DNA of 64,000 bases, taken from Gentiana macrophylla. Its lineage: Eukaryota > Streptophyta > Magnoliopsida > Gentianales > Gentianaceae. Position numbers and translations under genes: made by a program. The notes beneath the pieces were generated by a model. That model was not told where the DNA came from and searched no databases. It was given only the letters and a program-made list of their open reading frames with translations. The stretch lies in assembly GCA_026214975.1 (NCBI GenBank), contig CM047809.1:28679977-28743976 (forward strand), read 5' to 3'. Positions within the stretch are counted from its first letter, which is position 1, and each line of letters begins with the position of its first letter. Below are positions 47,201 to 58,650 of this stretch, in pieces.

Positions 47201-49660
47201 ACTGAATCTAACATACTAGATTGTTGTCACTATATAGTTGATATGTGTGATGAAATCTCAACTAAATATTTGTATGACTGTTATCCTTGATATTTGTAGT
47301 TGTTCTAGATATCGACTCTCTGAAAGAAAACGTATAATCAAATGTCATTTAGATGATGTCTGAACCATGTGATTATGAATCATGTGGGTGATACGTATAC
47401 TATCTAAAGATGACTAAAATACCATTTTATGAAAAGGTTGTAAAATCTAAAAAAAATTGTCTAAAGCCTAAACATACCGATGTTTGTCGGCCTATGACAA
47501 TTAATGCCACAAATAATTGTTTGTTAATCTCTACGACTATTTTTAGAAATAGTCAAGTGTACTCGATGAAGTGCATAATTCAATTCGGATTTTGCACAAG
47601 GAAAGCCGAAAAGTTCGAGCTATTATGAATATAAGATTGATGAGCTACTTAGGAATTAATCTTCAATTGATTGATTGAATTTAATTAATACTCAATGCAA
47701 AATGAAATAAAATAATTTAACTAATTAATAACTCATTCAAATAAGATTCTCCTTGACGGATACCATCTTGGGGATACGCAATTAGATTGTGTTCCCAAAA
47801 TGGAAACAACACTTTATATGATAAATGTGTGACGCAAGCCATGCGAAGTATCCCTTACCCGTTTCGGGATAGTGCCCTTATACTTAACCAAGTTCCAAAG
47901 ATAAAGGTTGAAAAAATTCCATATTAGATATGGAAGAGGATAATGTCAAATCTATCTTAACCGATGATTTGAAGTTGTCATAGGCAAAGTCAGAAAGGCT
48001 TGGAGCCTAGTACGACGTGTGAGACTTTGTGGAATATCTTAGCAAGTACGCTAGATATTATTTACTTGTCTGCAGAGCAAAATGTTTGTCTCCAAACATG
48101 CTGTCTTCTGAAGGAAGTGTTTCATCCAAAAGAAACAGTGGGAGTGAATCAAATCTCAAAAGAGTTTGAGTACCACAAAGATATATTCAACCATTGGAAC
48201 ATGAGCACACACCGCATAACGATGAGGTGTAGAACAATGCTCTGTGCACACAAAAGTTCTGTAAGTCTGTAGATAACCTCAGGCCTGAAAAGGCTGTTGG
48301 TATGTTCATCTTGAAGAATGAATATCTCACGACTTATGAAGGAATGTTTGAAAGGCAAGAGTGAGAGATATGGCCAGGAGCCATAATATCTGAATTAGAT
48401 TCCATCAGTGACAACCAGGTTATGAACCTAGTCTGTCTTACCTAGAGGGAATGTCCCTGTAAGGCTGAGCCCAGTTCTATTCAGACTATGCTTGTCATAA
48501 CTTCGTATCATGGCTATATGATAGTGTTGAAGATGTTGGGCTGACAGCTCGATGTTCATAGACGATAACATGATATATAAGCCCACGAGATCCATTATGG
48601 ACTCAAACAAGTTTCTCTAGGCAATTTCTTTGTTTGATAATTCAAAGGAGTTTGATTTAGTCAAAAGAAGGATATGCCCAATGTGCAAGATGGATAGTGG
48701 GAGTGTGTTATGATTTTTGAGTAAGGTACTGGATATCTCTCTCAAGAATTGTCACCCCATGTCACAGTCAATTAATGTTTGGTAGTTCAAGGTCTTTACG
48801 AAAGCACTTGGATTAGCAGTTCTTATTTTTAGAAATAAGAATCTATAGTGATAGATTGAACTGCTATTAGATTATAGTTTACCTATATAGATGTGATGCT
48901 AAAAGAAGTGTAGCATAGATCGCGATAGGGGATACTGCTAGCCTGTGTTCTCAAGATCTATCTATGTTAGGACGTTTGTCCTAAAGATAAGGTGAAAGAT
49001 GATGCTTATGGAAGGTTTCCTTCGCTATTGCGATAGGAACCATCATAAAGGTAATGCCGGATGTTCATAGTCCATGAAGAGTCATGAGCAAGTATGGAAG
49101 TAAATCTGGTGAATGTCGAAAATATTCTTAAACAAGTTAAGGAAGAGTTCCCAGTTTATTGAAACTTGGAATTAAATAAACGTAGATATACAGACGTATA
49201 TCCCAAGTCTTATGAAGGCGAGTGGGAGCTACTGTCTGGGTTTGCAATAACTTTGAATAAGTGATACAGTGAGCAGGAAATGTTCTTAGCTATGGGTCAC
49301 TGTAAATTCTACAACCAGGCCAAAACAACTCAGAAGTGCCTTAGAGGCTAGCGGGGAGCAATACATAGATCTGAAGGTTCATTCTTGAACCTTGTACGGT
49401 TGTTCCACCTTTTCTATATAGCTGATATAGTAAGTGGATTCATTGCTTGAAGCAAGGACTAGGGTATCGTCAGAGATTCGTGTGTGTGTTGAGGCGGTTC
49501 CTTTGACTTGGTCATTTGGAACATGATATGAAGATAGTCGGAGTCCCCACGGACAGAGATCCGTTTATGGCTAGGGCTGGTTGCGAGTATTGCATGAGAT
49601 TCTTGTGTTTCAACATGGTCTTGTGTGTGCGAGTGATTGGTTTTAAGCCAAGTGGGAAAT
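44285..49660 (+). mobile_element. Copia element 4 interior (decayed)
   Basis: It begins with a tRNA-iMet-type primer-binding site and ends with a purine tract (AAGTGGGAAAT, 49650-49660). The leader holds a G/C-rich patch (44440-44500) and a 127-bp tandem repeat. Gag is too degraded to delimit. A GAG-pre/integrase segment is visible at 47410-47628 (MTKIPFYEKV, HTDVCRPM). No full domain remains open, so it is dead. Confidence 0.78.
44661..44912. repeat. 127-bp tandem repeat in Copia element 4 leader
   Basis: Two units (44661-44787 and 44788-44912) share TTTCCAAA, TTTGATTTG, AAAGGCCTAGGCCTAGG and TTTTGGAAAGTGGCCAG. The unit contains the palindrome AGGCCTAGGCCT. Confidence 0.8.
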
Positions 49661-49690
49661 TGTTGGAATAGTGTCCTAAACCCAATCGGG
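49661..49690 (+). repeat. Remnant of 3' LTR of Copia element 4
   Basis: Thirty bases identical to the LTR start at 42279, after the purine tract. The LTR is then cut off and replaced by the short LTR element of block B at a GGG/AGGG junction. Confidence 0.88.
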
Positions 49691-50050
49691 AGGGTATTAG
49701 AAGATAAAGACAAACTCGGCCTCCAAACCCGGCATCGTTTGAGGGAGGGTATTAGAAGATAAAGTCACGGATCTCAAAGAGATAAACAACGTTATTTAAA
49801 AAAGATAAAAGTTGTCAAAATAAATTATTATCTAGTAGTTTATAGTATTTATCCTTAACTATGTTATTCAAATAATTTATTTAGTTTTATATTTATCTGA
49901 AGTTAGGATTTCATCCATATATAATGAAGAAGTATTGTATTGTTTTTATCAATCAATAAAACATCAGTTCTTACACACACACAAAAAAAAAAAAAAAAAA
50001 AACATCGGTTCAGTTTTTTACGGTTGCTATGCTACGCATTCTGTTTTTCG
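49691..50050 (+). mobile_element. Short non-coding LTR element, copy B (3' LTR only)
   Basis: A 17-base LTR start (GTATTAGAAGATAAAG) is followed by the last 40 or so bases of interior (CTCGGCCTCCAAACCCGGCA) and a purine tract. The LTR proper then runs from about 49748 to 50050. The double start points to a small rearrangement. The sequence matches copy C at 58310-58650. Confidence 0.7.
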
Positions 50051-50669
50051 TGAAATTTTAGGGTGGTCCAGGTGCAAGTTTTGGACCACCAAGTCATCAC
50101 TTTTAAAAGGATACATTGGTGGAAAGTTCCATTTTAGAATGTTGGATTCTTATTGATTTTGGTACACCAACTAGGTATTTGCACTAGGACCAACATAAAA
50201 TTTGTGCTGTTTTTCTATACTTTTACGAGCAAATATTGACTTGTATCTTTTTTTCTTATTTCAATAATTTATAACAAACGCTAATCTTTGACAAATATTG
50301 CATTGTATTAATATTCTATTAACTCGTTATGGTGTCATTAATAAAATTATTGCCGCTCTTCAAACACACACATATGTATGACTTTGTGTGTGCATACATA
50401 CATACGTATATTTATTTCTTATATATTTCTTATATATGAGGGATAACATGTTTTTTTTATTATGAATTTCGAATATATTTAATTATTGTATAGATCACAA
50501 TATAGATTCTAATAAAATTGATCATCGATATATAGAGGTTCCGTAAAATAAAATAAAATAAAAAATCGCATTAAACAACAACAAAATGAATACACAAATG
50601 AGTTGAATAATGACTCAATTAATTAAGCAGAATTTTATTTTATTTTAATTTAAATATAAGACATACAAT

Positions 50670-51035
50670 CTAGCTCACTTGATTAAAAGATTCAAGACGT
50701 TTAACAGCATTTGTTACATCAATGAAAACTTGAGCAGCATACTGATGTGGATTATTCCCATCCTTTGCTGCAATAATAAGGTGATATGTTGCACCAACTC
50801 CCGGTAATGTTTTAGTGCCTTTAACAACATTTTGGAACTGCAAGTTTGTCTGAGCATCTTCATTGTGGACCCCAATGGCCCACCTTCCTGCATCTACGAC
50901 ATCCGGGTCATTTGGGTCTACCGGTATCGTCTGTTCGGGAATAGATCCATCAATGCCGGCGCCGGTGGCGAACTCCGAGTAACGAAACGTCGCGAGGATT
51001 GCTAGGATGATCATGAATTGAAATTTGGGAGACAT
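50670..51035 (-). CDS. Secreted cystatin-like protein, copy B
   Basis: 121 aa, single exon, identical to copy A except Gln instead of His at residue 62. It has the signal peptide, AGRWAIGVHN helix motif and the same altered TLPGVG loop. The TATA box at the same 85-base distance and an upstream MITE are both kept. The near identity indicates recent duplication, gene conversion or selection. Inhibitory activity is uncertain for the same reason as in copy A. Confidence 0.87.
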   Translation of the reverse strand: MSPKFQFMIILAILATFRYSEFATGAGIDGSIPEQTIPVDPNDPDVVDAGRWAIGVHNEDAQTNLQFQNVVKGTKTLPGVGATYHLIIAAKDGNNPHQYAAQVFIDVTNAVKRLESFNQVS

Positions 51036-51119
51036 TTTTATTTTCCTTCTATTGTACTAATTGCTAAACTCTAGACAGCCCGCAGATAATATGTTCTGTT
51101 AACAGTGTCTTTGGGGCTC

Positions 51120-51127
51120 TTTATATA
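51120..51127 (-). promoter_or_regulatory. TATA box of cystatin B
   Basis: TATATAAA on the minus strand, 85 bases before the ATG. Confidence 0.7.
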
Positions 51128-51147
51128 CTACCTCCCTTCCAAAATAA

Positions 51148-51422
51148 TAATACCTTCGGTCTAAAATATAAGTCATCCTAGAGTTTTCACACAAATTCAG
51201 AAAGTTGTTGAATGTTATAAATTTGAAGGTTAAAGTCAAAAATGTCTTTTGACTATCATTAATGCAATAGTAGTTAAGTAATGAAAAGTAGTTGGGTTGA
51301 TAATAAATTAGAGATAAGATAGAGAAAATAGTAATAAATGTTGCATTGGTAGTATAGAATTACTTATATCGTGGGACAAATATAAAATATAGGATGTCTT
51401 ATATTGTGGACCGGAGGTAGTA
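51148..51422. repeat. Stowaway-like MITE upstream of cystatin B
   Basis: Left end TAATACCTTCGGTCTAAAAT; complemented right end TACTACCTCCGGTCCACAAT; 275 bp. Confidence 0.82.
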
Positions 51423-52399
51423 AGTTAATAAGTTGTTCGAGCATTTATTACTTCATTAATAATTTAACCGCTTAGCATTGCATTATCACAAATTTTATTA
51501 TGGTCCAGAACCAAATCCTACTTGGTGTACCCAACAAATAATATTTAAGAAATTTCTTATGGACTCATGTTTACAAAAACAGGCAACCAATCATATTTTT
51601 TTTAAACTGATAACATGGTGGCCCAACAATTTGGTTTAGCACCACCATAAAATTACTAATGCATTATAAATGCTGCGTTAATAATATTCAAATGATATTT
51701 CAGACATTTCTCTATACAATTTATAATATTCATTCACTTTTTTTATTATGAAGGAAAACTTGTAAAATGACTGATAGATCAAGACTTTGGTAATAAGAAA
51801 AGGGTATATAGTACTACAAAAGTCATAAAATATCAGTTATTTTAGAAGTAAGACAGATCTAAAACAATCGGTTTAGATGTTTTGTCTTTATTTTGTCCCG
51901 TAAAAATAAAAATATATGGTTAAACAATGTGGGTGTTAACTTATACATGAATGTTTAGGAAAACTATCGGTCTTACTCCTTATATTTCGGAGTGAGGACA
52001 TATTGTTTTCGTATTTTAGGATAAAACATAGACTTATAGGTGATTTTTTTTTTCATAAAAAAATTAACTCCTCTTTTTAACGGTGATCCAGTAACCGGAC
52101 AAGTTCTGGTTGAACCGATGGGTCAAATAAATTTAATGAAAACATGTATAAGCATGTATGGAACGAGTGTTAAATATGAAGAATCACCGATTTTCCCTAA
52201 TATGTTTAAAGTCATTATTCAATCTTTATTTATGTGCACATTATTTATTCTAGATCTACACCAAAGTCATTTTTTTATTTATCACCCTTATTGTGGAGAC
52301 TTTTGCCAACTCGACTGAAGGTCTAAGTAAAGTGTATCCCATGTACATGATGAAACCCCTTAGCCTCCAATCTACCATTGTATCACAAGATAATATCAT

Positions 52400-52702
52400 A
52401 TGTTAAGTGTAGTGCCCGAAAAACAATTGTTGTGATTGTTTTTATTAATAAATCACAAATTTATTTATTATCTTATTATTTTCTTTTTGCTTATGACTAA
52501 CACACCGCTAAAAATCTTAAGTTGTATCATATGTAATCGTATAACTTAGTGTGTCACACATAAGGATTAAGTTTATAGTCATATACTTAAACTGTTAGTT
52601 CATAGTGATCTTAATCAAAGTGTAGGTCTATTAATTAAACCACCATTAATGCGCGCGAAACACGTTATGGTGTGACCGTCTTATCCATACCTTCAATATT
52701 GG
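52400..52702 (+). repeat. Copia LTR fragment beside block B
   Basis: Starts TGTTAAGTGTAGTGCCCG and matches 34279-34575. It is cut at CTTCAATATTGG by the L1 fragment. Confidence 0.82.
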
Positions 52703-53327
52703 TAAACAACAAGCCTCCCAGTTCTTCCAATGAATCCGACGCTTAGTCTCAGTATCTCCCCAAAAGAAACCACGAATCAGCTGCTCAAGTTCCCGAATCA
52801 GAGTAGTAGGAACCTTAAAACACTGCATAATAAAGGTAGGGATAGCCTGGAGGGCCGACTTAATAAACACTTCCTTGCCTGCAGGCGAGAGCAAATTGTC
52901 CTTCCAACCAGCCACTTTTTTCCGAATTTTATCTCTCAATAAACGCAAACACCTGACGTTTATTTCTCCCAATCTTATACGGTATCCCCAAATACTTACC
53001 AGAGCCGTCACCCAAGGGAATTTGCAGCAACTCCGACACCGCCTCACGCACCTCTACCAGGACTCCTTCAGAGAAATACAGACTAGATTTATGAAAGTTG
53101 ATAGCCTGCCCAGATAAATCACCATACCTATCAAACAACTCCACCAAAGCCTCCACAGCCCCGTCCAGCAATTTTCAAAGAACACCATACAATCATCTGC
53201 AAATAAAAAATGAGAAATAGAAACAGATGCCTCTCTGCCAAAGCGGATACCCCGAAGCGCACCTCTGTGTACATAGTCATTAAGCAAAGCCGTGAATCCC
53301 TCAGCACAAATGATGAAGAGAAAAGGC
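52703..53327 (-). pseudogene. L1-type non-LTR reverse transcriptase, downstream part
   Basis: Minus-strand pieces follow in the order of a plant L1 reverse transcriptase. FLFIICAEGFTALLN is followed by SHFLFADDCMVFF, the catalytic FADD box (near 53205-53170). Then come INFHKSSLYFSEGV, KYLGIPYKIGR (near 52990) and AGWKDNLLSPAGKEVFIKSA (near 52920-52860), ending near WKNWEACCLP. Several frame changes separate them. The upstream part is at 57164-57440; a Copia element split them, and its AAGGC duplication marks the join. It is a dead fragment without a poly-A tail. Confidence 0.88.
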
Positions 53328-53488
53328 TGTTAGCATAAAATATTGTTGTATTCCATTGAATAAACCGTAGTACATTGAGTTGTTTATATAGCTATTACAC
53401 TGGGGATATAATCGGAAATAACTTTAATAATTTTGCCCTACTCTAGTCGGCCTTAGCTTCTTGTGCAAGGCTATCAATGCCATCAATA
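53328..53488 (-). repeat. 3' LTR of Copia element 5
   Basis: Reads TATTGATGGCATTGATAGCC to GCTAACA on the minus strand. Confidence 0.9.
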
Positions 53489-54978
53489 CGCCCCCGCAAT
53501 ACCATGGGAATGGAATGAACATGGAGATTGGCCTTCAAATCCGCAAATCGAATATGGCCAAGCGGCTTGGTGAGGATGTCGGCCACTTGATCTTTGGAGG
53601 AAATGAAAGCAACACGCAATTGATTGAGGGCAACCAACTCACGAACGTGATGGAAATCAATCTCTATATGCTTGGTACGAGCATGGAAAACAGGATTGGC
53701 CGTGAGATAAGTGGCACCGATATTATCACACCACAAGGTAGGAGGATGAGGAAGATTAATCGACATATCACGAAGTTGGAACGTGATCCATTGCAATTCG
53801 GCAGCGGCATGGGAAAGAGCTTTATACTCCGCTTCGGTACTACTTTTAGAAAAAGTGGCCTGTTGCTTGGAGCGCCAACTAATTAAATTGGAGCCAAGAA
53901 AGATACAGTAGGCACCAATAGAACGACGATCATCAGGGTCGGAAGCCCAATCGGCATCAGTGAAGGCCTGCAATGCAGGAGTGGGAGAGCGCGTCAACAG
54001 AAGACCATCAGAGATGGAATGCTTGAGATACCGCAAAATACGTTTGACAGCAGTCCAATGTGTATCCCGAGGGGCATGCATAAACTTGCTAACTTTGTGC
54101 ACAGCGAAAGCGATGTCAGGGCGAGTAAAGCCAAGATACTGGAGACCACCAATGATGCTACGATAAAGAGGCGCATCAGAGAACGGTTGACCATCAAGCC
54201 GACTAAGACGAAGGTTAGAGGCCATGGGGGTGACACACGGCTTGGCCGTTGTCATGCCAGCACGCTGTAATAAAGTGTGTATGTATTTACGTTGGCTCAG
54301 AAGAAGACCATCCGGAGTAGAGAGTGCCTCAACACCAAGAAAATAAGATAATGTTCCAAGGTCCTTAACCGGGAAGTGGGAAGATAAATAATCAATAGTC
54401 TGCTGAACGAGATCGCCAGATGTACCTGTAAGCAAAATATCATCAACATAAATTAAGGCAAAAACAGAGTGAGAGCCATGATGATAGATGTATAAAGAGG
54501 TGTCAGCCGTCGAGGGCCAAAATCCAAACTGCCGGAGAACATCAGTGAATCTAGAAAACCATGCACGGGGTGCCTGCCGAAGACCATAGAGACTACGTTT
54601 GAGCTTGCAAACGTGATTAGGATAATCAGGATGGCGAAAGCCCTGTGCATGGCTGCTGCATATACACATCCTCAGTAAGAAACCCATGTAAAAACGCATT
54701 ATGAATATCAACCTGTCGGACAACCCAATCATGTGAAACTGCCAGAGATAAAAGTGTACGAATAGTGACCGGTTTGACAACCGGACTAAAAGTATCTGAG
54801 AAATCAACACCGGCTTCCTGGTGAAAGCCTTTAGCAACAAGACGAGCTTTATAACGTTCGATATGACCATCTGCATGTCTTTTAACGCGGAAGACCCATT
54901 TATTACCAAGAAGATTCTGAGACGGAGATTACGGAACAAGGTCCCAAGTATCATTCTGGACCAAAGCATTAAACTCAT
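53443..54978 (-). pseudogene. Copia element 5 RT and RNase H
   Basis: From about 54650 to 53443 the frame is continuous and well preserved. It includes LKRSLYGLRQAPRAWF, the RT active site YVDDILLTG, TRPDIAFAVHKVSKFMHAP, RNase H ADWASDPDDRRS, SSTEAEYKALSHAAAELQW and the terminal DQVADILTKPLG. About four extra bases near 54645-54655, just before the QGFRHPDY segment, shift the N-terminal RT part out of frame. The stop at 53443 lies inside the 3' LTR, so the last 15 or so codons overlap it. The frameshift makes the element defective. Confidence 0.9.
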
Positions 54979-56024
54979 CTCTCATGGCATCCCTCCATTC
55001 ACGGTGTTTCAAGGCTTCGGTAACCGAGGTAGGCTCAAGAGCATCGGTGGTAGCAGTGAGAGCTTTAGGAAGGGGGTAACGGACGAAATCAGGGTCAAGA
55101 CGTTTGGGTTTAAGGGTATTTGTCTTGGATCGAGTAACCATTTGATGGGGAATAGGATTTGGAGGAGAATCAGAGGAAGGGGAATCGATAGATGAGGGTT
55201 CAAATGCAGATGGTAGAGTAATGCTTGGAGTGGGGGATGGCGGAGATGGCTCGGGAACTGAGGAGGTAGGGGCCAAGGGTGCAGCTGGAACGGGAAGGGC
55301 GATAGCCGAAGGCAAGACTGCGGTTTCAGGAGTATAAGAGGGGAGTGCAGGAGAGGATGTATAAGGGAAGGAAGACTCGTCAAAAACTACATGACGAGAG
55401 ACATAGATGCGGCCCGAGGAAAGGTCAAGACATTTATACCCATGATGATTAGGACTGTAACCGAGAAAAATACAGGTTTTAGAATGGAAGTCGGTTTTGT
55501 GATTATTGTAGGGGCGAAGATAAGGCCAACAGGCACAACCGAAGACACGGAAAAAGGAATAATCAGGGAGACGATGATGGACCATTTCGTAAGGAGATTT
55601 ATTTCTAAGGACTTTAGTGGGAAGACGGTTGATGATGTAGACAGCGGTGAGAAAGGCATCTTCCCAATAGGGGAGAGGAAGATGAGAGTGAGCAAGAAGG
55701 GCAAGGCCAGTTTCAACAATGTGACGATGACGTCGCTCAATGGCACCACTTTGTTCGGACGTGTGGGGACAGGACAAACGATGGTCGATACCTATAGAGG
55801 TAAAATAAGTGCTAATGCGATGATACTCCCCATCCCAATCAGTTTGAATAGATTTTATTTTCTTGTTAAATTGGCGTTCAACCATGGCACTAAATTGAGG
55901 GAAAATTGACTCTACATCAGATTTACGACGCAAGGGATAAAGCCACAAAAACTTAGTAAAATCATCAAGAAAGCTAACATAATACTTATTGCCAAAAATC
56001 GAGTCTTCGGCACAAGGGCCCTAT
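54929..56024 (-). pseudogene. Copia element 5 integrase
   Basis: The DDE core is kept: FLDDFTKFLWLYP with the first D, SIQTDWDGEY with the second, and SGAIERRHRHIVE with the E. It is followed by KTCIFLGYSPNHHGYKCLD and a Pro/Ser-rich linker to the RT (VTRSKT, EWRDAMRDEFNALVQNDTW). A TAG at about 56021 stands where the family has the TGG of DVWGP. A frame change separates it from the RT near 54930-54970. Confidence 0.9.
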
Positions 56025-56388
56025 ACATCGGAATAAATCAAATCTAAAGGATTGGAAGAAGTAAAAGACGACATAGGTAACGACTGACGATGGCTCTTAG
56101 CCATTTGACATGCAACACAAATTGATGTAGGAGGGTCATTGAAGGAGCCGAAATTTTATTGTGACCTAAAATTTGACGAAGAACCGGGTATGAGCAATGT
56201 CCTAAACGTTGATGCCATTGAGGGACGGAGGAGCAACGAGAGGCAAGAGCTTGAGCGGGAAAGTGACTAAATGACTTGGAAAAGTGGTAGAGGCCATCTT
56301 TAAGGTAGCCCCGATGATGGATGCGACCCGAGTAATCCTTCACAAGAAAATAATTGTGATGAAACTCAAAGTAAACAAAATTATCTTT
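56025..56388 (-). pseudogene. Copia element 5 GAG-pre-integrase segment
   Basis: Contains DYSGRIHHRGYLKDGLYHF, WHQRLGHCSYPVLRQILGH and, after a one-base shift near 56140, the zinc-finger cysteines CVACQMAKSHRQSLP. The link to gag at about 56389 is a deletion junction: zinc knuckle and protease are absent. Confidence 0.85.
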
Positions 56389-56874
56389 TTATTGGAGTTC
56401 ATCGGTGATTCTTTTTATTGTCATGAAATATTCTGTAGCTGACATGGTGTCCTTCGTAGAGGCCAGCTTTGTACGAAGATGGACTAACTGTGCCCGAGAT
56501 TGAGAAGCGAATGAGGTGTTGAGAGCCTTCCAGATTTCGGCTGATGTAGAAGCAGTATAAACTTGTGCCAAAACGTCGTCCGAGAGAGAAGAAGTAACCG
56601 TGCTTAGGACTAAACTATCCTGTTTAATCCAGTGGAGATATGCAGGATTGTCCTTGGTAGTGCCGTCAGTGGTGATCGTTGCCGGCGGGGCGGGAAGAGA
56701 GCCATCAACATAACCGAGAACGCCTTGCCCACGTAAATAGGGTTGGATTTGAGCACGCCATAAGGAAAATTTCGCGAGTAAGCTTTGTAAGGTGAAGGTT
56801 AGAGGAAGGAGAGAATGAGGATAGGTGGTTGTGATGGTTGCATCGAGAGTAGCGACCGAAGTTCTTTGTTTCAT
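56389..56874 (-). pseudogene. Copia element 5 gag (C-terminally truncated)
   Basis: From ATG 56874 (MKQRTSVATLDA), a UBN2/gag-polypeptide domain of 161 residues includes YVDGSLPAPP, YLHWIKQDSLVLSTVTSSLS, EIWKALNTSFASQSRAQ and MTIKRITDELQ, then a stop. The frame is also open back into the primer-binding site, which was not taken as coding. The nucleocapsid part is deleted. Confidence 0.87.
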
Positions 56875-57002
56875 CGGCCATTGAAGAAAATTTGTCTGCG
56901 AAGAAGAAGAAGAAATTAGGGTAGGTTGTTTTTTTTTTTTTTTATCATGGTGAGGAGAGAGGAGGGAATTCGTGAGAGACGAGTTGTACCGCTCCGATAC
57001 CA

Positions 57003-57163
57003 TGTTAGAATAAAATATTGTTGTATTCCATTGAATAAACCGTAGTACATTGAGTTGTTTATATAGCTATTACACTGGGGATATAATCGGAAATAACTTT
57101 AATAATTTTGCCCTACTCTAGTCGGCCTTAGCTTCTTGTGCAAGGCTATCAATGCCGTCAATA
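57003..57163 (-). repeat. 5' LTR of Copia element 5
   Basis: TATTGACGGCATTGATAGCC to TTCTAACA on the minus strand. It has about two mismatches to the 3' LTR. Confidence 0.9.
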
Positions 57164-57440
57164 AAGGCGACAATGGATCTCCTTGCCGAATCCCACGAGT
57201 AGGCACAATTCTACGACTGGGCTTCCTATTAATCAGAACCCGATAACTAACAGACGTCACACATCTCCACACCAGATCAATGAAGGGCATCGGAAACACC
57301 ATACGCTCCCTAACTCCCCAAAGATACCGCCATTCAACCAGATCAAAAGCCTTGGCCATATCCAACTTCAACGCAGCATGACCATCACATCCCTGAGCAC
57401 CTGCCTGCAAAGAATGAAAAGCTTCAAAGGCAACAATTGC
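57164..57440 (-). pseudogene. L1-type non-LTR reverse transcriptase, upstream part
   Basis: Reads AFEAFHSLQAGAQGCDGHAA, then KLDMAKAFDLVEW (the RT A-motif with catalytic Asp) and TRGIRQGDPLSP (B motif). It continues across the Copia element into FLFIICAEGF at 53320. Its left partner sequence is missing: at about 57440 it meets the short LTR element of block C. Confidence 0.88.
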
Positions 57441-58650
57441 ATTTATCTTTAGTTATGTTATTCCAATAATTTATTTAGTTTTATATTTATCTTAAGTTAG
57501 GATTTCTCACATATATAATGGGGAAGTATTGTATTGTTTTTATCAATCAATAAAACATCAGTTTTGTTTTTTTACGTTTCTGCTATGTATTTTGTTTTTC
57601 TTTATGGTAGCGGGACCAGTGGCGAGGGTTCGTAAGACTTAACATTGGCGAACCCTCGCCCGATATTCTTCCACGATAAACCAGAACCCTCACTCGATCT
57701 TCTTCCACGACAAACCAAAATTTCTCAAATCCATCCCAAACCCAAAACCGTCTGTTTACATTTCCAACGTCATACCCAAATCATCTGTTTACATCTCCAA
57801 CCCCACGGCAATTATGTCACCATTCAGCCTTAATCAATAATAAATAAACCCTTTCAACCTAGCCGTCTGGAAAAAAAAAAAATACAATTTCTATTTTTTA
57901 AATCTTTTTTAAATCTAGATCATTATGGATCAAAATAAATAAGTAAATAATCATGTCATAGCATCGATATTTTTCTTTTGGCATCTACTATGGTTATTTT
58001 TCAGGGGAGATCGAAGGAAATGCAGATCCACCCAATTGGTGGTAGATAGTCATTAAAAAAACATCCAAAGATGGAAACCACAACCAGACTCTCGGAAGAG
58101 CCGGACATACGAGCACCGAGGAAGTCAAACATACAAACTATGGACTCCGGAACAGCCGAAAAGACGTGCGCAGGAGTGGAGATGCCCTCCAAAAATACCA
58201 CAACTATGGACTCCGGAAAAATCACCGGAGTGAAGATGCCCTCCAAACATCAATACTAATAGACCCCGGAAGACTCTCGGAGTGGGGATGCCCTCCAAAA
58301 TATGCCAAGACAAGCTCGGCCTCCAAACCCGGCATCGTTTGAGGGAGAGTATTAGAAGATAAAATCATGGATCTCAAAGAGATAAACGACGTTATTTAAA
58401 AAAGATAAAAGTTGTCAAAATAAATAATTATCTAGTAGTTTTTAGTATTTATCCTTAACTATGTTATTCAAATAATTTATTTAGTTTTATATTTATCTGA
58501 AGTTAGGATTTCTTCCCTATATAATGGAGAAGTATTGTATTGTTTTTATCAATCAATAAAACATCAGTTCTTACACAAAAAAAAAAAAAAAAAAAAAAAA
58601 AAAACATCGGTTCGAGTTTTTACGCTTCGCTTTCGCATTCTCGCTTTTTT
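57441..58650 (+). mobile_element. Short non-coding LTR element (TRIM-like), copy C
   Basis: 5'-truncated LTR (57441-57604), primer-binding site TGGTAGCGGGACCAG (57605 on), interior without coding capacity (to about 58349), purine tract GAGGGAGAG and 3' LTR (about 58350-58650) starting TATTAGAAGATAAAATC. A perfect 12-bp inverted repeat follows the primer site, and a three-unit tandem repeat of about 55 bp (GATGCCCTCCAAA words) lies near 58138-58305. This is the most complete of the three copies. Confidence 0.78.
57621..57660 (+). other. Perfect inverted repeat after the primer-binding site
   Basis: GGCGAGGGTTCG (57621-57632) and CGAACCCTCGCC (57649-57660) with a 16-base spacer. Copy A has lost the pairing at this place. 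Confidence 0.85.

Larger units (their letters stand above)
50051..52399. repeat. Cystatin block B
   Basis: Full-length version of the block, with flank, cystatin gene, MITE and upstream region, uninterrupted. It holds the empty CACTA site ACCATTGTATCACAAG at 52374-52389. Confidence 0.88.
53328..57163 (-). mobile_element. Copia element 5, recent, internally deleted
   Basis: The two LTRs are 161 bp each (53328-53488 and 57003-57163) and differ at only about two positions. The 5-bp duplication AAGGC is perfect (53323-53327 and 57164-57168). A primer-binding site TGGTATCGGAGC (57002-56991) follows the 5' LTR, and a GGGGGCG purine tract precedes the 3' LTR. At 3.8 kb it is shorter than a full Copia element because the end of gag, the zinc knuckle and the protease are missing. 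It inserted into an L1 fragment. Confidence 0.93.

Noticed and set aside
53461..55909. Plus-strand frames of 120-172 residues
   Set aside because: They are shadows of the Copia element 5 integrase and RT on the minus strand.
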